From NCBI RefSeq assembly GCF_009389715.1, contig NC_052392.1, positions 38,001,410 through 38,065,409 on the forward strand: a stretch of 64,000 nucleotides of DNA. The letters are read 5' to 3'. The notes under the pieces are model-generated. The model was not told the origin of the DNA. It was given only the letters and a program-made list of their open reading frames with translations, and did no database searches. This document shows positions 12,501 to 27,700 of the stretch, piece after piece (the stretch's first letter is position 1; the number at the start of each line of letters is the position of its first letter). The position numbers and the translations under genes were made by a program. This DNA comes from Phoenix dactylifera. Its lineage: Eukaryota > Streptophyta > Magnoliopsida > Arecales > Arecaceae.

Positions 12501-13495
12501 TTTGGAAGGTGGCATGGGGTTGCCTATCAAGTAAGTTTTTGTTAGTTCGGGGGGGGGGGGGGATCATTCAGTGCTGCGAGGTGTGTATTGATACCGAGGA
12601 GATTATTGATCACGTCCTCTTGCGGTGTCCTAAGGCCAGAGACATATTGTGCAGGTCACCTGTTTCTCTTTCCTATTCGGTGGAGTATGCACAGGATTTG
12701 ATTCATCGACTGAGAGCTTCTATGCGGAGTCCTAAGACATTGGAGACGCGGATACTATTAGCATAGTTGGTTTATTACATATGGTTGGATAGGAATGCCG
12801 GCCTGTTTGAGAGCAGGAGGTTACCCTCGAGAATGGTGGTGGATAGAGCTGTGCTTCATGCGAGAGAGGTCTTCTCGGTTATCGCCGTGTTCACTTCTGA
12901 GATGGTCAGGGGCACTCGATCTGCTGTCTCAGCGCCCACATTTGCCCTTGTTTTCTAGGTGTCCCCACTCCTTGGTCATCCCAAGTTGAATTTTGACGGT
13001 AGTATGTCGGTGAATCGGACGTCGGGAGGGGTCGGATTTGTAAGCAGAGATCACCTCGGCAGGATGATAGCGGCGGGTGGCCAGTGTACATCCGGTCTTA
13101 TTGCAGTTGGGGCGGAGCTACGAGCAGCTTGCGAGGGTATCTCCTTTGCGAGATGGGTACTTGGTGCTAAGCGCGTATGTCTCGAGGGGAATTATTCAGT
13201 GGTGATTGACTTGGTTGGGGGGGGGTGGATAGATCTAATGATGGTCACCCTCTAATCCGTGATACTCGCAGACTGGTCCAGGAGCTGAGCTCTTTTCAGG
13301 CACTGCATGTGTTTCGGGAGGAGAATAGTGCTGCAGACTGGGTCGCCTCATTTGTTGCCCGGCATTCTGGAGAGATTATATGGACATCCACTGAGGACAT
13401 TTTTCTTCTCTTGTACTTTTTATTTTTTTTTTGATTTGGCAGGATATATTCACATTTGACCTATATGAAATGCTGCTTTTACCCAAAAAATAAAA
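12501..13495 (+). mobile_element. 5'-truncated L1-type LINE: ORF2 C-terminus with RNase H
   Basis: The + strand encodes, in broken frames, the end of a plant L1 ORF2. First comes a zinc-binding motif CEVC..E..DHVLLRC (about 12577-12640). Next is a helical linker with YYIWLDRNAGLF, then an RNase H domain: NFDGS...GGVGFVSRDHLGRM, AELRAACEGISFARWVLGAKRV, and FREENSAADWVASFVARH (to about 13370). The usual EGDS acidic motif reads EGNY. The frame is interrupted near 12765 and 12957 and shifts near the G-run at 13218-13225. A 12-G run sits at 12551-12562. The 3' end is a CCCAAAAAATAAAAG tail near 13480-13495. It is a dead, 5'-truncated copy. Confidence 0.8.
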
Positions 13496-15719
13496 GAAGC
13501 TAGTAGGTCTTGAATGCTAATTACTTAGATACCCTTGCGCTCATCTTGATCCTAGTTGGACCGTCTCTAATCTTAGTTTTTTTAATAAATGCTAAATAAA
13601 AAAATATAGTTATGCTTTTCCATTTTGTAATAGACACTTATCCATATCCCACTTTCCTCTTTTTTTTGTTTTTTATTTAAATATGAGTAAGCTAGGTTTA
13701 TTACAATATTTCTCTCTTTCTATCTACAGATATAGCTATCAACCATCTAAGTTATGGGATCAAATTTATAGTACAACCATATATCGACTAATCGCTTGGT
13801 CCAGATGAGCCACCTGATCCGATATTGATCATTTTGGCTACTATGGATAGTGTTGGTTAGGGTTTATAAGTGAGATTTACTATATTTAAGATGAGATCAA
13901 TTATGTCAAGAAGGTTTAAATTTTTGGAGGTTATAATTTGATCATAATATTTGATTGAGACGATTTTTTTTAAAAAAATAGATTTATAATATGGCACTAC
14001 TCCTAAAATAAATTGTGCCTCTCGTAAATTGATCTAAAGTTCATTATTAGGGCTTGATATAGGCTGATCAAACAATTTTTTTTATTATTATTTTTGAAAG
14101 ATTTGCCTAGTTTAACTCTTAGTTCAGAAAAATTTAGATGGAGAGATTGAAAGTAAAGTTGATGTAGGAGTTGCGATTTATTTTATGTAGAATTTTAGAT
14201 TTTTCATGCTTATTTTATTAGTTATATCTATTTTTTTGAAAAACTAGTGCTATTTAAACTAAAAGAAGAATCTAACTTACATTATTCAAAAATAAAATTT
14301 ATCATTATAAATAGAGGATATGTATTTTTATCAATTGAATTATCAGTTGATTAATAAAGAAAAAGAGAATATAAATTCTATTTTTTTATTTTTTTTATTT
14401 TAAAAAAATATTATTAGAAAATTCAAGTTGAGCTGGTTGTGATTTTCTTCTTCTCGGAATCGGTTCCCCGCTCTAAATATTTGGTTTGGTAGCCGAAGTA
14501 GCTTCAGTAATAAAGACTTTTATTTTACTAAAAACGATAATAAATTCTTGATTGCTTCCTTTTCATTCCCATAAAGTTGATTCTTCTCTCTCTCGGGGGG
14601 ACAAAAAATTATTGATGGGGTCTTAATTATTTGTCGGTGACCTAACACCAACCAAAAAAAAAATAGCATATAAGGATTGGTTCGTTGATCTCCCCGATCT
14701 GGCCTATTGGCTTTTTCTTTGAACTTTGATGATACAAGACAATTAAAGGATTGCCCTCCTTAAATAAGCACATCCGTGGACTGCAGATGAGGTCAGTTCT
14801 TTCTTTCTATATGGCGACGATGGATCACGGACCTCCAAACCCACTTTGTTTTTTTATATCTTATTCCCCTGCCATAAGATCGGTTGTCACAAGTGCAATT
14901 GATCTGCCATTTAAATTGAACTCATGCATAAGAAAGTCCTATTCGAAGCTCCTATTCTTTTTTTTTTTTTTTTTTTGTCGTGTGAGAATCATTCAATTAT
15001 CTATTTTGGACAGATGCACAGCAAGCATTTTACCTTATTCTGTGGAAAATCACAAACTGGTATTAGTCCATCCACCTATGTTTGTGATTTCAATTTAGTC
15101 CCAAGGGCTGCAACAAGGGTATAATTAGAGTATGCCCTCTACAAAGTAAATACTGCTAAGAATAGACAAATTAATTTCACACATTATGCATAATTTTGCC
15201 TAAATAACTTATATTTTTGTTTGCTTAAGCATCGTTGATCGACATGAACAATGATGCAATTATATCTTTTTTGGTTCGAGTTTGCCTCGATAATTCATAC
15301 ATCACAAAGAGCACCTCAACGACAAGTACAATATTTGTTGGGAGAGGCACGCAGTAAGAAAAGCAATTTTTAGCTTTTATTGGTTATCAAGAGTTTCTAT
15401 GTACCTATTATGCTAAGAATCTAAATTTTGATTTGTAAAAATAAAAAAAATCTCTCAAAAGAACCAAGCAAATAATATACAAGAATTATATACAAAACAT
15501 TCTATGGTCTATAAATTATATCTTTGGGCAGTAATGATTGGAGAAAGTTTACAAACACCTTTAAAAATTCAAAGGGTTGAAGACCTGAGAAAAGATCCTG
15601 TACCGTTATATATGTCTTCTAAATATAAGAAACATCATAATAAATTTAGGATATGCTTAAATTTAGTACTTAAAATTATATTTCAAACCACAAGCGTAAC
15701 CATAAATTTTAAACTTTTT
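13496..15719. other. intergenic, AT-rich, no gene seen
   Basis: Long A/T runs and short frames without motifs, and a poly-T run near 14950. No RNA gene or structured repeat was recognised. Confidence 0.5.
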
Positions 15720-15762
15720 TTTTTTTTGAGAGGAAGAAAGGAAGATCCACCTTTAATATAAT

Positions 15763-15896
15763 TATTATTATTGTTTTTTGTGACCGTAACCGTCTGCACT
15801 ATAATTACTCAGGATAGAGTATACGGAGTGTACCATCAAAGATTCGAACCCAAATCTCTAGTTGCTGGGTGATCACCTGGGCAAGCCCCTGCCTAA
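15763..15896 (-). mobile_element. tRNA-derived SINE-like element
   Basis: Read on the - strand, it begins near GGCAGGGGCTTGCCCAGGTG (A-box-like), carries a good B box GGTTCGAATC (complement of about 15842-15851) and ends in an A-rich tail with AAAAAACAATAATAATAAT. This is the order of a tRNA-derived SINE of ~130 bp. The family was not identified. Confidence 0.5.
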
Positions 15897-16311
15897 TACT
15901 ACTAAATGCTGTTAATATGTCTCATTAATTTACAGCCAGAGGTCTGCAGACCATATTCAGTGAACTCATTTTACTAATTAATTTTTTATTTTTAATATTT
16001 ATGTATTAATTTTTCTGCTGTAGCTAAAGATCAGAAGAGTACTCATCCCCATGGACGTAAAGGAGCCGATGTCCTTAATTGTTATCTGAACATCACCCAT
16101 TAACACGATAAAAACTTCTATCATTCCCAGAAACTTCCCCTTTTGTGATTCCCAAGGCATACATAAGCTTGCTTAATTATCAACTGACTGACTGATTTGA
16201 CTGTTGTTACCGGCATTTGTTATCCTATATATATTCGTGATATTTTGGCTTAAATTCTGCTATATATTTAATCAATAAAGTATAGTATTTGTAAATTTAC
16301 TAGTTCAGAGC

Positions 16312-17151
16312 TACCTATATATCTTCTTTCAAGATGACTTACTGTTTTGCCTGTAAATTCAGAGGATGATGATATCTCTGCAGCCTGCAAATGGTATGTT
16401 TACCAACCTGTAGAAACATCATTTTCTACAGTAATAGCCGATTATTATTTATTTTCTGATTTATTTAGCTAAAGTGATCATTACTTATTGGGCTGTTTAG
16501 CTTATTATACGATTTTTTTTTTTTCCAGATTTCAGAGAACTAGCCTACCGAGATTTTCAATATAGGATAACGACTAAAAAAATTGTGACACAAATTATCT
16601 TAGATTAGAGTTTATCTAAATTGATGTTTTATCTTAGACTAATATTAGAATTATGAGAGATTGTGAGTTGAGTTAGTTAATGAAATAAAGTTTGCATATT
16701 ATTAGTTAAATTGTGGGAAGAGTTTTCTATGAGTATGCGGTGGTTGACGCGACTCTCGGTTCATGAACTCGGATCGAGAGCGTGACAATCTATATATCTT
16801 CTTTCAAGCTGACTTGTTAATTTGACTGTAAATTCAGAGTATGGCTAATAGCATTGGAAGGTCTTAACACAGAGAACCGAGAGGTCATTTCGGATTTGAT
16901 CTTATGTGTCGGGGGTACTTAGTACGAACGCACATCTCGGCCGTCGGGTAGCTGCGATGTAATAGAAGATGCAGACTTCGGGCAAACAAATGAGTGAAGT
17001 TCGCTTTCATAGAAAGCCTATATCTTATAGCGCGTACAAGGACAAGTGGTGGGCAATCGATTCTGAACCCCCTTAGTTACACTCCGGACTACCACTCTGA
17101 TGATATCTCTACACTTATCCTACAAATGGTATCTTTACCAACTTGTAGAAA
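16312..17151. repeat. direct repeat pair, second copy split by ~260 bp insert
   Basis: The sequence at 16312-16411 (TATATATCTTCTTTCAAG..., TGTAAATTCAGAG, GATATCTCTGCAGCCTGCAAATGGTA, TTTACCAAC) recurs as 16790-16840 plus 17099-17151. The two parts of the second copy are separated by an unrelated GC-richer segment (about 16841-17098). The sequence just before the second copy (16704-16787) ends in GAGAGCGTGACAA and resembles 61924-62013. Confidence 0.55.
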
Positions 17152-17573
17152 AGGCCGAGCATAACTGGTCGGTATAACAGCATGCGGTTAGCAAATAGAG
17201 ACGAGTCGCTCCAAATGGTATCATAATAATATGCAAGATTGATAGAAAAAAAAAAAGAAAAATAAAGCACAGTAAATTAAGAGTTATGGAGTTGCTCTCT
17301 GACTCCAATTTTTTGTCTCCTCTCCAATATTTATTCTTCTTTTTAGAATAATTAAGGCCCATCCTGCAGCCGCTAGCAATTGCCATCTGGTCATAGTTCT
17401 TGGTGAATTTGGTCACTGAGCACCTCCCTCTTATGTGTCCTCGAGAAGCTATTTCCTACCTGCTGGCCTCTACCCAAAAACCAACCAAACCAACTTATTT
17501 AGTTAAATACTCCTTCCATACTGTCTCATCCCCATACTCCTTCCAATAATCCACACTCCTTGGCCTCTCCCCC

Positions 17574-18134
17574 ATGGCCTCATTCTCTCCAAACTTCTCT
17601 CCCTCGCTCCCCATCGTCCTCCTCCTCCTCCTCCTCCTCCTCACTCCATCCATTGCCGAGGATGGCTTTGAGATGGGCGAGGAGATCAAGACACACCTGC
17701 ACTTCTTCTTTCATGACATCGTGACCGGGCCGAGGCCGACCGCGATGAGGGTCGCAGAATCCACAATCACAAACACGTCGCCGACGGGGTTCGGGGCGGT
17801 GATGATGATGGACGACCCTCTGACGGAGGGTCCGGAGGCCGACTCGAAGCTCGTCGGCCATGCACAGGGGATGTATGCCACGGCGTCCCTCGACGAGCTC
17901 GGCCACCTGCTCATGGCCATGAACCTCGCCTTCGTGGATGGCGAGTTCAACGGTAGCACGATCACGGTGATGGGGCGCAACTCGGTGTTCGACGACGTGA
18001 GAGAGATGCCGGTCGTCGGCGGGAGCGGCAAGTTCCGGTTCGCCAGGGGCTACGCCCTCGCCAAGACCCACACGTTGGAGATGCTCACCGGGAATGCGGT
18101 GGTGGAGTATGACGTCTACGTCTTGCACCATTGA
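17574..18134 (+). CDS. dirigent protein (first of three)
   Basis: A single-exon gene for a 186-residue secreted protein of the dirigent family (PF03018). Dirigent proteins form beta-barrel oligomers in the apoplast that direct stereoselective coupling of phenoxy radicals in lignan or related synthesis. A hydrophobic signal peptide (about residues 10-28, rich in leucine, ending SIAEDG) is followed by the family's landmarks: THLHFFFHDIVTGPRPTA, DDPLTEGP, SKLVGHAQGMY, NGSTITVMGRN, VREMPVVGGSGKFRFARGYA and the C-terminal VVEYDVYVLHH. The length is normal and the reading frame intact. The first ATG is chosen because it directly precedes the signal peptide. The coding region is GC-rich against AT-rich flanks. 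The long antisense frame (17580-18131) is a composition shadow. The substrate cannot be told from sequence. Confidence 0.93.
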   Translation: MASFSPNFSPSLPIVLLLLLLLLTPSIAEDGFEMGEEIKTHLHFFFHDIVTGPRPTAMRVAESTITNTSPTGFGAVMMMDDPLTEGPEADSKLVGHAQGMYATASLDELGHLLMAMNLAFVDGEFNGSTITVMGRNSVFDDVREMPVVGGSGKFRFARGYALAKTHTLEMLTGNAVVEYDVYVLHH

Positions 18135-19607
18135 AGAGCTGCTGTTTGCTGATTCCTTCGGTCTGCGAGGTCGCTGTATTCGCTGCTAGTTTTAAATTTC
18201 TTTCTGCCGTTCGCTTGTTAATCGTACTTGGAGCATGTCATGTTGCTGCACAAGTTCTGTACGTAGTTCTTGAATTTCCCATGGTTGCTGGTTGTGGATG
18301 CTGCTGTTAGTGAAATTATTTTGTTATCTACCCGAAAAAAAATAAAAAAAAAAGCATGTTTTTGCTCATTTGGCTCTCTGTAATATAGTCAGCGTCTTTG
18401 TTTTGTTAGCTAATCATGCCATCTATGATTGGATGGGCTCCACGCCTCCACGTAGCCTTACATGATACATAGGGTCCTTCCAATCATAGAAGCCAAGCAA
18501 TCATTGACGTACAACCAAGATGATATGTGGTGAAAAATCAGGCCGACTTTTTAGATGGAAAAAAGTGTCGATGGTTCTATTTTCGATGCTTTCAAAATCA
18601 TCGCAAAAGTTGGAAACATATTGATGCTACTAAAAAGGGTCAGCAAATTTTAGCCTACGAGCCAAATTATCATACTTCTATCTAGCATCGGCATATCAAA
18701 GTTGAAAATTACCATTTTCTCTATAGTGGGTGTGGCCCGCGCACTGCAGACTACTATGTATTCTTGAAAGGCTATTATTAAAAGATATGGACAGTCATCA
18801 AATATCGTGCACTGTATATGATGTGCTCATGAGTTGTTTTGTTTGATGACCGTTTATCTCTTAATGGCGGCCAACCCCGAGTTTGTGCTCTTGGTGATAC
18901 TGGCACTCGATCTGCAGTTCACTACCGACCTAGTGGTGATGTGGGCTGTTGATTATCCATCCATTCACCACCCACTTCACCGGTCTACCGTGGCAGCAAG
19001 GAATTGAGGGTAATTGGCGTTAGGATGAGAGATGATCTTGTCCTCACGAGAATTTGGGTGATTTGGTATTCATTTGGCCTTGCCTTGGTCTCACTGAGGC
19101 GCAACTTAGGTTGGCTTCAGTCGGAATCCAATCCACGCTAGTCGTGTAGGTCAGAGAAGCTTTTACAAATTTAGACGGGACTGGCACTTTTAGTTGAACG
19201 GAAATCTAACCAAATCCAACTTTAATCGAAATAAACCCAATCTAACCTAATAAATAAGTAACTAAGTAAATAAATAAATAAACTTTATGCTTCATACAAA
19301 TAATTACATGTTTTAATAAATTTAATAGATGATTGAAAACATAAAATAGTATTAGTGTACCTTCAAAATTGATGGATGGTTAAAATAATCAACCAATATT
19401 AATTGAACAAAACATTTCTACTGTTTCCCTTATCTTTCAACTCCTTTTAACTCGATCTAGAGATGCCAATGGATCTGGGCCAACTTGTGGCTTGTCGGAC
19501 TAGATCGACTTCTGCTCAAACTGGAATCTAAACTTTGCGGCCCCGACAATATTATGGCTAGGTTCCAACGGACCTTCAACCTAATTCAAGCCCCCATCTT
19601 TATTAAT
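18135..19607. other. 3' flank of dirigent gene 1 and intergenic DNA
   Basis: The likely 3' UTR of the upstream gene ends in an A/T-rich stretch near 18340-18355. Beyond this, CTATGATTGGA near 18423 and its inverted copy near 18479 hint at a small MITE. Otherwise no gene or RNA was recognised. Confidence 0.4.
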
Positions 19608-19663
19608 ACACACACACACACAAACACACACACACACGCACGCACGCACACGCACACGCACAT
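19608..19663. repeat. (CA)n/(CACG)n microsatellite
   Basis: CA repeats interrupted by AAACA and passing into GCACGCACGCACACG units. Confidence 0.9.
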
Positions 19664-21580
19664 AATTACATGTTATCTTCTTCCTCGAAGGTAAGCTATG
19701 TGTTTACGTTTTCCGGCATCGTTCGCATCTGCAACAGTCCCATCCTCCTTTGTTGACAGTTCTCTCACCCTCTCAACCTCATTAACCATGCTTATCCATT
19801 GTTCGAGAAAATGTCTAAAAAAAATTAATTCTTTTTTCTATGTAAAATTGATATCATAGTTATTACATAAATCATCATTCTTTTCATTTTGATGTACATT
19901 TATTTTTATTGTGAAAATATATTCAGATTGGAAATGGTAATGCATGCAAGAAGGGATAGGCTTGCTACCTCACTACAAGGGTGTGAACACTTCCTCACAT
20001 GATCCAACCAAATTAATTCTATATGTTTGCTATTCCCAATTACAGTTTTCTGCAAATTCACTTAATTCTATCTGTGTTAGTTGCAAGGAATCATATGATG
20101 TCTTGGTAAAGCATGGCATACATTGTCAAACATCATAAATATTTCTTCTTGTACTTGCGCTTTCAACAAGAAGTGGCAATTGGTATTAAACATTAACTCT
20201 TCTTGTCTATCCAAATATAACTTATTTATTAAATAGGTTTTATTACTCTTATTATTATTATATTTTTTTTGAGATATACATATTAATTCTCCGTCATTTA
20301 TTTTATTGAATATATGCCCTCTATCACTTCGATTGAAAGCCACCATCCCCTTCGTTCACTGCTCTTCATCCCATCTAACCACAAGGATTAAGACAGTTCT
20401 TTTAGCACAATCAAATTTTTAAAAATTGAGCCTCAGAACCTTAACCTGCTGAATTGTCTCATAAATCGTCTTTGGAAAGAATGTTCCACAGTCAAGCGAT
20501 GGATCCCTTGATACGTATTCATTTGTTGGCAAATGTCTGTATTTCTACATAATTATCTGCTTACTTTATCGTCATCATCATCATTACTATTATTATTATT
20601 ATTATTTCTGTGAGCATGCAAAATGGTGGAGTCCATCTCAAACTGGGAAAGGACAAAAGGAGGCCAGGCTTTAACAGCCAGCCCTAGAGATAAAATCAGA
20701 AGAAAACAGAGATGGAGCTCCCGACATTATCAAGTTTTGATCCACTTCCTTGTCCCGGACACAAATGGAGAAAACTATATCCAAATAGAATCGAAAAACA
20801 ACCAACAGACTCTCAGAATACCCACAAAAAACAACCAGCATCACTCCGGACCAGGCGGAAGCCTCAACGACCACAAACTCCAGCAACAGCAGGCGCACTG
20901 GCCGGCACATCGCTACCGGGACTCCACATCGCCACCTTCTTGTGAAATTTGAGCTCCAAAATTTCTTATAAAAATTGCCTCCATTTTTTCCTTCCTTCGA
21001 GCAGAAATTATCTGCACCAGTTTTTGTTAAAATAGTTACAGTAGAAAAAAAAATAAAAAAAATTATTTCTCTATTTTATGACCATATTTGGTATAATTCA
21101 GGAGTTATAAATATTTGTATATAGATTCCATACAAAAATAATAATATAGGCTGATAATATTGCTAATAAGATCATGCTAATAAAAAAAATAATACTAATT
21201 GGTACAGGATTACACTAATAAAAAAAATAATATGGATAGATACAAGATATTACATGTTCCTTAAAATTATGCTGACAGTTTTCGAGTAGTTTTATGAAAT
21301 TTAACCTCATTGCTGCTTAAACAAATTATTTTTTAAGTCCCCGGAAATCTAGAATTTATCTCCCTGCGAAATCCGACCACCTTATTTCCTTGTCATTTTT
21401 CAGTTTGGATCCGTTTGCGTTTCGAGTGAAGATGTCCGGTCCAAATGATCACCAGCCATCCACATTCTTCCTCGGAATCATCCTCACAAAATCCCAACAC
21501 GTACCAAGCCGTCCAGAATTTAGCTCTAGTTTCAAGACCTTTCCTCCTTAGCAAGATCAAGTAGCGAGCAACCAACCTCC
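19664..21580. other. intergenic, no gene seen
   Basis: Mostly AT-rich. A GC-richer patch at about 20620-20945 stays open in several frames (a 109-codon frame on +, a 79-codon frame on -) but shows no motif I recognise. Overlap on both strands argues for base composition rather than a gene. ATT trinucleotide repeats lie near 20586-20606. Confidence 0.4.
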
Positions 21581-21590
21581 TATATAATAT
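21581..21590 (+). promoter_or_regulatory. probable TATA box of dirigent gene 2
   Basis: TATATAATAT lies 84 bp before the start codon at 21674, a normal distance for a plant core promoter with a short leader. Confidence 0.5.
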
Positions 21591-21673
21591 CATACACCAT
21601 ATGGCCAGGCTCCTCACCCCAACCAAAACCCTCCTACCCTTCGACTGCCGCCTCTTTCACTCCCCCGAATCCC

Positions 21674-22207
21674 ATGGCTTCATCTCCATTATCCAACTCT
21701 CCATACCTCTTCCTCTTCTTCCTCTTAACCTCCATTAATACACTCGCAACCGGTTCCAAACTCCATGCAGGTGAAGAGAAGCAGACTCATCTGCACTTCT
21801 ACGTGCACGTCACACTAACCGGTCCCGCAGCGACCTCCTTCATCGTGGCCAGCCTCAACAATGACTCATCCACATTCGGGGACGTCATCGTATCCGACAA
21901 CCCTCTTACAGAGGGGCCGGACCCAGGATCGAAGCTTGTCGGCCAGGCTGAGAGCTTAGATGTCATTGCATCCCTGGCAGCTCGGTCGGCGCTGACGGCC
22001 ACCGATTTCGTGTTTACAGAGGGGAAGTACAGTGGGAGCTCGCTCACAGTGCTCGGCAGGGCTGCAGTGAGGGGCTCGGCGGATCGGACCATCATCGGCG
22101 GCAGCGGGCAGTTCCGGATGGCACGAGGCTTTATGCTCGGCAAGATCGTCAAGGCCACCGGCATATCAGCAGTTGAGGAGGTCGACATGTATGTGTTTCA
22201 TTACTGA
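21674..22207 (+). CDS. diverged dirigent protein (second of three)
   Basis: A single-exon gene for 177 residues with a signal peptide (about 8-27) and a recognisable dirigent domain: KQTHLHFYVHVTLTGP, PLTEGPDPGSKLVGQAE, GKYSGSSLTVLGRAAVRG, IIGGSGQFRMARGFMLGKI and the C-terminal VDMYVFHY. It keeps the fold's landmarks but departs from its two neighbours at conserved places. HD after LHF(Y) is HV, DDPLT is DNPLT, REMPVVGG is DRTIIGG, GRNP/S is GRAA, and VVEYxVYV is VEEVDMYV. The frame is intact and GC-rich with a TATA box upstream, so it looks like a functional but divergent paralogue rather than a pseudogene. Changes at an otherwise conserved acidic residue suggest altered or lost coupling activity; this is inference. 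It lies 3.5 kb after the first copy, same strand. Confidence 0.88.
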   Translation: MASSPLSNSPYLFLFFLLTSINTLATGSKLHAGEEKQTHLHFYVHVTLTGPAATSFIVASLNNDSSTFGDVIVSDNPLTEGPDPGSKLVGQAESLDVIASLAARSALTATDFVFTEGKYSGSSLTVLGRAAVRGSADRTIIGGSGQFRMARGFMLGKIVKATGISAVEEVDMYVFHY

Positions 22208-22562
22208 ATGAAACATTTGCAGATGCCTGCTGTTTGCCCCCTTATTTCCTTTTCACCTTTAAAATTTGGCTCCTGCCTGTGGCTGGCAAGTAATAGCTAG
22301 GGATATAAGTTTTATTTTGGATCTGTTTTCAGTGTAACAGGAGTAAGCTACCCTGCTGTGTGTTGATGCCAAGCATCATTTACCATTGTCCAAATGAAAT
22401 GCGAGGAGGCGTTCCCATTGTTTTGCTGTATTAAAAGAAGCTTTTTTAGTAATTAAATTAATCATAAGATAAAAAAAGTATTGATATAGTCCATAATAAG
22501 CGCTCTTTAGAAATTTATAAATAATAAAATTACATGAATATGCTCATAAAATTATTATCTGC

Positions 22563-22564
<2 letters not shown>

Positions 22565-22634
<70 letters not shown>
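22565..22634. repeat. (TA)n microsatellite
   Basis: About 70 bp of uninterrupted TA repeats, ~360 bp after the end of the second dirigent gene. Confidence 0.95.
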
Positions 22635-22637
<3 letters not shown>

Positions 22638-22830
22638 CATGTCCACCTATTTAAAATATTTTAGTTATTTAATTTTAAGCCGTTTTTTTTCCAATGAAAT
22701 TAGACAGTATATGTACATATACAAAAAAAAATATGAAGGATAAACATGAATAATAATGTTTCACGAGAGTATATATGCATGTAAACAGTAACATTACGGC
22801 ATCCATGCAGTTTTGTATATTTATGAGCAC

Positions 22831-22872
<42 letters not shown>
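22831..22872. repeat. (AT)n(GT)n compound microsatellite
   Basis: AT repeats change directly to GT repeats within 42 bp. Confidence 0.95.
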
Positions 22873-26390
<3,518 letters not shown>

Positions 26391-27700
26391 CTTTTCTTTC
26401 TCTCTCTTATTTCTTTCTCTTTTCTGTCCATTCTCTCTCTATTTATCTATCTACATGATTTGGGGCTCAGTAGAGGGTCCTGGGTCTTTACTTTGTAGAC
26501 TCCAAATTGGCCCAAATAGGAGGTTCTGGACTGGTTTAGTTGTGATCTTTCAATATGTTGACTTTTACCCAACTTTTATTGGCATCCTGGTCGTTATTGG
26601 ATTCCACTAGATTTGGCCATCTTCGATCGCTATAAGTAACATGTATCTTAATTTGATCTTTGATTGGATAGAATGAACTTGACCGGACCGATCGGATTGC
26701 TGGGCTTTACTGCTCGATTAGTCCTATCCTTCTTCATCCTTATCAAGCATGAAGCCTTGTCTTTCCATTGTTCGGGTCCAAGTTGGCTCCTATTAGGAGG
26801 CCTTGAATCATCTCGGTACTCGAGCGGTATTATCAGCCCGATACCCTAGCCCTGTCAAGTATCCCTAGAATATGGTTATCCTTGATCTTTATTGAATCAC
26901 TTAAATCATGTCTGATTTTGACCAATTCAGTTCACTTTGTTCAGACCAACTCATGCAATCGGGTACTACTGTCTAATTGACATTGCCATTCATCCATCCT
27001 GATTTGGGCATTAGGTCGTATCCCCAATAGTATCTTAATTTTTAATTTTATTTGGCTTTTAAGTTAATGATAAAATTAATAATACTCTAATGATATTAAA
27101 ACAGGTAAGTATCTCTAATAGTATCTTAATTTTTAACTTTATTTGGCTTCTAAGATAATGATAAAATAAATAATACTCTAATGATATTAAAACAGGTAAA
27201 CCCGACCCATCTAATTAAAGTGGGATTTTTGAAGCGAGAAGAAGTAAGTAATCTAATGCTTCAAAGTGTATTTTTCAAATTCTTAGTAAAATAATAATTA
27301 GTTTATTAAATTTGATTATAATATTTGTTTTATACTTGGTTAAATGGGTCAAACATGTTATTGTTATGATCGTAATTATTTTAAATTATGTTATGTGTTA
27401 TATTATGAAATTTGAAAACATGACCGGGCAAATTATGAAATTTATTTTATATATATGTATGTTTAGCATGGCTATGATTTGGCCCCCTTAATGAAGATTA
27501 TTCGTTGGCCCTGTTGACTTGTAATCTAATAAACTGATTTCGACACCAAATCACCGGTAAGTAGAATAGTAGTATTTAGACACTGTATAGAATAGTGGTA
27601 TTTGGCATTTTGTGCATTCTATATCTGGCCTATGCCACTAGGTTATCTGATTGATGTTGGATTTCTAATATTAGTTTATGAAAATAATATTAAATTTTAA
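26391..27700. mobile_element. LTR-retrotransposon-related fragment
   Basis: Non-coding sequence that parallels parts of the LTR at 52638-55185. Both have a GCCCTRTYAAGTRYCCCTAGAA block (here near 26850), then a GATCTTTRYYYTGATCGAAT-like and ATTTTGACC / CTGACC block, and a short GGTAA region before an AT-rich end. It is best read as a fragment of a related LTR family, probably Ty3/gypsy type, old and incomplete. The boundaries are approximate. Confidence 0.4.
27018..27199. repeat. tandem duplication, two 91-bp units
   Basis: Units 27018-27108 and 27109-27199 are nearly identical (AATAGTATCTTAATTTTTAA ... TAATACTCTAATGATATTAA AACAGGTAA), a local duplication inside the LTR-related stretch. Confidence 0.85.

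Noticed and set aside
17580-18131. 183-codon antisense frame over dirigent gene 1, and the similar antisense frames over genes 2 and 3
   Set aside because: They exist because GC-rich coding DNA has few stops on the other strand; they show no family motif.
20623-20952. 109-codon frame that might be a small gene
   Set aside because: No motif, no signal peptide, an overlapping open frame on the other strand and no clear promoter; left as unexplained intergenic DNA.
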